A stretch of DNA of 64,000 nucleotides from Chroicocephalus ridibundus (lineage: Eukaryota; Chordata; Aves; Charadriiformes; Laridae): assembly GCF_963924245.1 (NCBI RefSeq), contig NC_086287.1:46624906-46688905 (forward strand). Direction: 5' to 3'. A model generated the notes under the pieces. The model saw only the letters and a program-made list of their open reading frames with translations, ran no database searches and was not told where the DNA came from. The translations under genes were made by a program, and so were the position numbers. Each line of letters opens with the position of its first letter. Within the stretch, counting starts at the first letter, position 1. Of the stretch, positions 58,579-64,000 are shown piece after piece.

Positions 58579-61500
58579 ATTTTTATTGAAATACAAAAAG
58601 TGCAAACTGTGAAATACAAGATTGGTGCAGATTAGAAGGAAATAAACAATGTGAACAGTGAAAACCTCAGCCCTGCACCTGATGAACATCAACAAAAAAG
58701 AAGGCAGGGAACACCAGCAACAAAAGCAAAGCCAAAAATTTTGCACAGGAGCCCCCATGCATAAAAGAGGAAACAGGGACCAAACTGGCCCTCAGCTCTC
58801 TCTCAAATTAGCAAACGTTGCCACAAGGCATCCAGATGGCCCCAGCCCCCCTGCACCACCCAAAAGCTCTGGTGTCGGCACACAGCTTGGGCCAGGGAGC
58901 CGGGAGTGAACAGAGGCCATTAAGACAGCAGGAGGCTTAGCAGAGGGAAATGGTCTAGGTGCTAAGAAGCAGAGGGTTGAAGTGGAACAAGTACCCCCAC
59001 AGGGAGAAACGGCTAATAGCTAACCTGAAAGATGAACCAGGAAAAAGACCCTTGGGCAACTCTACAGCAAGAAAACTGACAAAGACCAGCACCCTAATCA
59101 GATCCTGCCCCACACCTACACGTGGCAGAGAAACTGCCCTGCCTGTGTGAGGAGGCTACCAGGCGAGGGGGGGATTGAACCCCCTGGGCTTGGCAAACGC
59201 AGGCTTTGGTGGCCACCCACCCAGCACCGGCTTCGGGCAGGCCCAGGCCCGTTCCTTGCTCAAGTCACAGGAGGGATATTTCAGTACAAGGCATTCAGGA
59301 GAGCAGACTGCAGAAGCAAAAGCAGCCCTGGTTACTGTGCCTGCTCCAGGGCCCCCGGCAGCTCCAGCATGAGGAGCAGCAGAGGAAAGGGGATATTTAC
59401 ACTGGGTCCCTTCCAGGATTTACGCACTTTCCCACCATGAGCAGTAGCAGCTTCCTGAACACCCTCCAAATCTGCTCCCTGCAGGCACTGAACTGGAGCA
59501 GGCTTTTATCCCTGCCTGCAGGGGATGCACCAGGCTCCATTTTTTCTAAAAAAGGACAATTTATTTCAAGAATTCACTTTAAAAAAGAAAGGAAAAAAAA
59601 GCACCCACCAAACAAACTCCAGCTAGAACATGGACACTTGCAGCAATCCCTGCTCTCCTGCTGGAGAGGAGCTAAGCTTCCCCCAGCATTGCTCCTCTCA
59701 CTACTGGGCAGGAGGAGCTGGAGCTGTGCATAGGGACAAGGCTACATGCCCCGGCACACAGGCACTTCCCGTTCCGAGTTGCCAACCTTGGGCTTGTTTG
59801 TCCCAGGAGAAGTTAGCTGGGTTTACCTTTCCTGTAGGGGGATGTAAGCAAGGCCAGTGTCAGCTGCAGATATAGTCAGAGCACCAAGTCTCCCCCTGTA
59901 CTGAGAACTACACAGAGCTGGGTGTCTGAAGGGACAGAGAGGCTGCACTGGGCTCCCTCAGCCTTCAGGCTGCTCCCAGGCTGCCCAGAAACCTTGCCTC
60001 TTAAACACTGGGGCAAGTACACCTCTCCCCACACTGTCCATCCCAGATTACTCCTCCACAGCACATCAGCCCTGCCAACTTCCTCTAGCAGAGATCACAG
60101 GCGAATTAGGCTCTCTCTTCCTCCAAAACATGTATTTGGTTACTGCTGAAACAGTTCATATCCTGGCCAAACAGGGAAGACTCCTACTCTTGGAAGAGGG
60201 AGACTAAGCAGCCTTTAGCCTCCACAGGGTCAAGTCCCTCAGTATCTAGAAGGGATCAGACACAGCCCTCTCCTAGAACATCTCTTGCTCCAGCCTTAGT
60301 AATCCTCGGTTTCTTGCTCACTGTTCCCACCCATGTGTTGATGTCCCTCCTCCGAGCCAGCTGGATGGACCTGCACTGCCCCAGAGCTGCCTACGTTCAC
60401 ACCCATCCCCAGTCCAGAACTTAGCAAAAAGGAATTTCCATAATGCCTGCAGCAGATGTCACTTATTTTGATTACAACTGGGGCACCGACCTTTCATCAG
60501 TGTTTAAAGACAGGCTAAAATATTATGAGAAAGCAAATTCTATTTAGCATCCAGTAGCTTTTTAAAAATTAGTTCTACTTGGTCCACAAGATTTGTCCCT
60601 GTGGCCAGATGCAGCAGGGAGGACTGGCCCAGGCACGCAGGGCACAAGATAGAAAGATATAACACACCAGTGAAGTAAGGCTAGAAGCTCCCTACGAAGA
60701 CCACGCCGGGCCCAGGCTAAGTTAGCTCAGGTAACAGGAATGCTGCAGCCCAAACCCAACAGCGATGCCCTAACGATACTGCAGCTGCTTTGGGAAGGTG
60801 ACAGGCCCACCCCACTCTGAGCCTGCCCTGCGGACAACCCCATCTCTCCAGCTGTGCCCAGGGCATACAGGATGCATCTGACCAGGCTTCCACGTAGGAT
60901 GGAAGGGAAGGCATGAACCGAGGAGGAGACGGGGCAAAGGCCCTTGGCATGGAATAGCTGTTCCCTCACAGCTTTGGCACATAAGTGCTCAGCACCTGGG
61001 CAGAAATTCATAGTTCAGGCCTGCTGCACTCCAGGGTGAGGGTTAGCCCCAGTCCCTAGACCTTCCCGTGCTCTCTGTTACACTGTGCTGGGGAAAGTTC
61101 TGCTCAAAAAGACAACTAGCCAAGGCGGTCTGGGCCAGTCAGCCCAGATACACGTGCCTGATGGAGGAGAAGAGGCCTTGTGCTCCTGCCACAGGAAAAA
61201 GGCAGTGTTTCTCATAGTGTCCAGCAGTTCAGTGCCACCAGAGCACTTGCTCCCTGCCATTCACACTCACCAGCTGCCAAAGGGCCCCAGCCAGCCCCTC
61301 TGCACAGCCAGATCTGGCATGGGCCTTCCAGCCAGGCTGGAAATGCTGCTGGAGGGACAAACACACCTGAGCTGGGTAACTATGGGAGGCATCTCACCCA
61401 CTACACCCCAGCAAACACTGAATAGTATCTGGAGGGGTTTGGGCTAAATTCAGCTTCCTTATATTGGAGTCTGACAGGTAATACAGCCCACGTGCTGTGA

Positions 61501-62120
61501 GCCTGTCCTTCACTTGCCTGTCAAAAGCACGGGGTCTAGAGCGGTGTTTGCAAGTGCAGGACATGCTGCTACCTGAAGCACAAGGGCTGCCTGGCTCCCT
61601 TCCCTGCTTCAGGCACCTCTGCGGAAAGTGCTGAGAGACGGCACTCGCAGCAAGAACATCTCTGCCACAAAAAACCCAGCAAGCCTGCCCTAGCCCAGAC
61701 AGCCCAGCTGAGGCAAGGGGGGGTGAGCTGGGGCTATTGGGAGCTTAAACAAAAAAAGATCTTTGCCAAGGAAGGGACCAGGAGGCATAAAAACTGCATG
61801 TGAGGGAAGGAGGAAAGGAAGGCGGGTCATCTGATAGGGCAGCAGACTGGTGATGAGCCCCGGAGGAGCTGCACAGACTGGCAGGTGGGTTAGGACTCCA
61901 CTCTCAGCAGCTGGGAGACCAGCTCCCTGCCCCATGCAGAGCAGCAGGTCTCCGGCTTGTTTACTTACACACTTTCTCCACCATCTCCACAGCCCACAGC
62001 TCATCACCCAGAGGATCAATGGTCCCTTTGCACTGGAGACAGCTTGGTCACAGCTCCAAGACAAGGTGGGAAAGAAGGTGGGAAGGTGGGCACAGTGTGC
62101 TGGTGTGGCCTGGCCTGGAT
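58579..62120 (-). other. ARHGAP1: Probable ARHGAP1 3' UTR
   Basis: About 3.5 kb between the stop codon and the poly(A) signal. It is GC-richer than the neighbouring intergenic DNA. No other gene is recognisable, and many short overlapping frames occur on both strands without family signatures. Confidence 0.55.
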
Positions 62121-62300
62121 TCAGGCCTCCACATTCTCAAAGAGCTCCTTCTGGTGGTCCAGCAGGAACTTGGTAAAGGTGTTGATGGGGTTGATGGCTT
62201 TCAGGGTGATGGCTACATCTTTGGCCCACAGCAGATTTGGGCCAAACACAACTGCCAGGTTGGTGTTTGTCATCTTGTTTCTGTCACTGTGAGCAGAGAC
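62121..62300 (-). CDS. ARHGAP1: ARHGAP1 last coding exon
   Basis: Acceptor ACATAG, then VSAHSDRNKMTNTNLAVVFG through FLLDHQKELFENVEA and TGA; 60 codons including the stop. Confidence 0.96.
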   Translation of the reverse strand, partial: VSAHSDRNKMTNTNLAVVFGPNLLWAKDVAITLKAINPINTFTKFLLDHQKELFENVEA

Positions 62301-63929
62301 CTATGTGGGAAGGAAAGAGACCGTTGTGAATCCTACAGAACACAGTAGCTGCCCTGTACCCCCCCAAAGCTATTGCTGACAGACTCCCAAAGGCAAATGG
62401 GAGGAGAGAAGCTGAAGGCCCAATGCCAGAAGATGTCTGGGGAAAACACATGTGAAATCCAGCATTCAGGAGGTGTGGCTTAACCACCGGGCCGTATCAT
62501 AACAATATGTTCAAGAGCACTGCCAGCCAGTAGAGTCCAGATCACCACGCAAAACAAAATGATCTTCCTTCTTGCTAGAACAGCCTTGCAGTGGCTTCCC
62601 TGGCAGCAGAAGGTTCTGTAGGGCAGACCTGAGACCCCTCTTCTAGTCTCATCTTCTACTCAGATATTTTGCAGTTGTACCTCCACCCTTGGGAGGTTTC
62701 AGCCCCCCTGATACAGACCACGTGGGCTTAATGCCCACCTGCACCTCTCAAGTAAAGAATGGCAATTTTCTAGCTTGAGACCCATTTCCTCTCAAAGGAA
62801 AAGAGGGAGCAGGCAGTCAAAAAGCTGATGCAACACAGTTGAACTGGAATATGACTGCCCACCTTTGGAACAGCTCACCTGCACCAGAAAGGCTGTCAGT
62901 AAATGGAGCACTTGGTAGTTTTCTTCTGGCAGAGTCTGGAGTGTTTTGCGAACAACATCCACACGATTTACCTCCTCCACATCTAAAAATCAATAGAAAC
63001 AGGACAAGCAGGTCCAAGAGGAATCCTCAGCTCCCACCCTGATGAAAGCTATGTTTGCTGTCACAGGCTATCCCATGCAGGACTGCCCCCCGTCCCACCC
63101 CCCCAAAGATATCTTTGCCTTTGGTCAGTGCAACATTCAGGGAGTAGCACACTCTTGTTACGACTCACTCTGGAAGTTGACAACATGGCTGTAGAGGCCA
63201 AAAGTGAGGAGGGGCTCAGGTAGCTCCCTCAAGAAGGTCTTGAGAATCACAGCAGGGAGGTGGACGTCTTCATACTGCTGGAAATCTACAGGCACACCTG
63301 AGAAAGTAAAGCAGAAGCTCAGTGTTCACTGGCCAAAGCAGGACCTCCTCCAGACAAAGAATGGGATGTGGTGGTCAGAGCCCAGAACTAGGGAGGCAGT
63401 CTTTTAAAGGAGAACACAGAGAGGGTAGTGAAGCACCACATCTTCTAGCAGAGTGGAAAAATGTGTCCCAAAAGCATATGCAAAGCACTGCTGAATCCAG
63501 CAATACATCTTTACAAGTCATCAAATGAAACAGATGACCAAGTTTCTTCCTGGTCATCTTCAGTCCCTTCAGTATAACCAGACTAAGACGGTATATCCCA
63601 GCCCAAGAAACAGGGAAATTTTCAAGAAGGAAAAGGGCAGCAAGGGGAATGTGGGTGGGAAGGAATATGTTTTCCACACAGCAGAAGTATGACATGCTTC
63701 TCCCTTGCAACTCAGATCATACCCTGATGGGCCCTCGCCTAGAGGCCTATCAGAGAAGGAGAAGAGCCATGATGGACTAGTTCCAACACAGTTCCAGTTG
63801 GACAGCAGTATTTAGGGAATGAGAGGGGCTCTGCTGAGTTTGGGCACTTACCCATGTTGTATTTTTGCTGGACCTCCCTGACAACCTGTGTATTTGCCGA
63901 TCTCCGGAAAATCCCCTCTGTAGTAAGAG
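62121..63929 (-). CDS. ARHGAP1: ARHGAP1 (p50RhoGAP), C-terminal RhoGAP domain (last 4 coding exons)
   Basis: ARHGAP1 stimulates GTP hydrolysis by Cdc42 and other Rho GTPases. Four exons (63852-63929, 63169-63297, 62879-62982, 62121-62300) give the last 163 residues, which are most of the RhoGAP domain. The arginine finger is in TEGIFRRSANTQ. Also present are AVILKTFLRELPEPLLTF, TLPEENYQVLHLLTAFLVQ and NKMTNTNLAVVFGPNLLWAK, all RhoGAP signatures. The match is to ARHGAP1 and not to ARHGAP8 because NTNLAVVFGPNLLWAKD and TLKAINPINTFTKFLLDHQ fit remembered human ARHGAP1. The C-terminus ends KELFENVEA, unlike the human SPDPSGL tail. The N-terminal Sec14 part and the gene start lie beyond 64000. Splice phases agree at every junction. 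Confidence 0.95.
62879..62982 (-). CDS. ARHGAP1: ARHGAP1 RhoGAP exon (NVEEVNRV to FLVQ)
   Basis: Acceptor TTTTAG, then VEEVNRVDVVRKTLQTLPEE through LLTAFLVQ in phase 0; donor GTGAGC. The first ten residues differ from the human sequence I recall; the rest is conserved. Confidence 0.94.
63169..63297 (-). CDS. ARHGAP1: ARHGAP1 RhoGAP exon (VPVDFQQY to VVNFQ)
   Basis: Acceptor TCTCAG, then VPVDFQQYEDVHLPAVILKT through TFGLYSHVVNFQ and one base of a split Asn; donor GTGAGT. Confidence 0.95.
63852..63929 (-). CDS. ARHGAP1: ARHGAP1 exon with the catalytic arginine finger
   Basis: Acceptor TCCCAG, then LTTEGIFRRSANTQVVREVQ and QKYNM with split Gly, donor GTAAGT. Two leading bases complete a codon (Ala, if the previous exon ends in G) from an exon outside the window. 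Confidence 0.95.
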
Positions 63930-64000
63930 CTGGGAAGTGAGGGCAGATGGAGAAGAAAGATCAGTCTCTAAACGCTTGTCTTAACAATCAAAAATGCATG

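Larger units (their letters stand above)
62301..63851 (-). other. ARHGAP1: ARHGAP1 introns (62301-62878, 62983-63168, 63298-63851)
   Basis: Three GT-AG introns of 578, 186 and 554 bp. Nothing else is recognised in them; 63930-64000 is the end of a further intron. Confidence 0.85.

Noticed and set aside
59163..59200. A tRNA T-arm-like hairpin on the minus strand (GGGGGTTCAATCCCCC)
   Set aside because: The matching 5' acceptor strand, D-arm and anticodon arm are missing at the required distance, so it is not a tRNA gene.

Overview
This is a vertebrate nuclear window, almost certainly from a bird. The genes are split into exons with GT-AG introns, introns are compact, and promoters are strong CpG islands. 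A CR1 LINE 3' tail typical of bird genomes lies at about 52.11-52.20 kb, and a solo ERVL-type LTR (TGTCCTGG...ACGACA) lies at 18,669-19,439. That LTR type is abundant in songbirds and other Neoaves, so I lean to a neoavian or passerine bird, but the species cannot be fixed from sequence alone. No prokaryotic, plasmid, phage or CRISPR features are present.

Four protein genes occur in the order AMBRA1(-), HARBI1(-), ATG13(+), ARHGAP1(-), which is the order I recall for human chromosome 11p11.2. Positions 1-26.9 kb hold the 5' part of AMBRA1: six coding exons between 9,884 and 14,988, a CpG-island promoter with candidate noncoding first exons at 26.1-26.9 kb, an 11.7-kb first intron, and a downstream intron that runs off the window start. 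About 28.1-31.7 kb is HARBI1, a domesticated Harbinger-type transposase gene with two coding exons and a complete 348-residue reading frame. A CpG island at 31.35-32.5 kb separates HARBI1 and ATG13 head to head. ATG13 (32.3-55.85 kb) is complete. Seventeen coding exons, all with GT-AG splice sites and consistent phases, give 549 residues; a 3-kb 3' UTR follows. ATG13 converges on ARHGAP1, whose last four coding exons and long 3' UTR fill 58.56-64.0 kb; the rest of that gene lies beyond the right end.

Two of the four genes act at the start of autophagy. ATG13 is a core ULK1-complex subunit and AMBRA1 is a regulator of ULK1 and Beclin-1. HARBI1 is a nuclear protein of transposase origin and ARHGAP1 is a Cdc42/Rho GTPase-activating protein; neither has an evident functional link to the other two. 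I see no wholly new system here. The points most worth checking are the ATG13 cassette exon behind an exceptionally long CU tract, the HARBI1/ATG13 bidirectional promoter, the intact DDE triad of HARBI1, the precise solo LTR in AMBRA1 intron 1, and the enlarged AMBRA1 proline tract.
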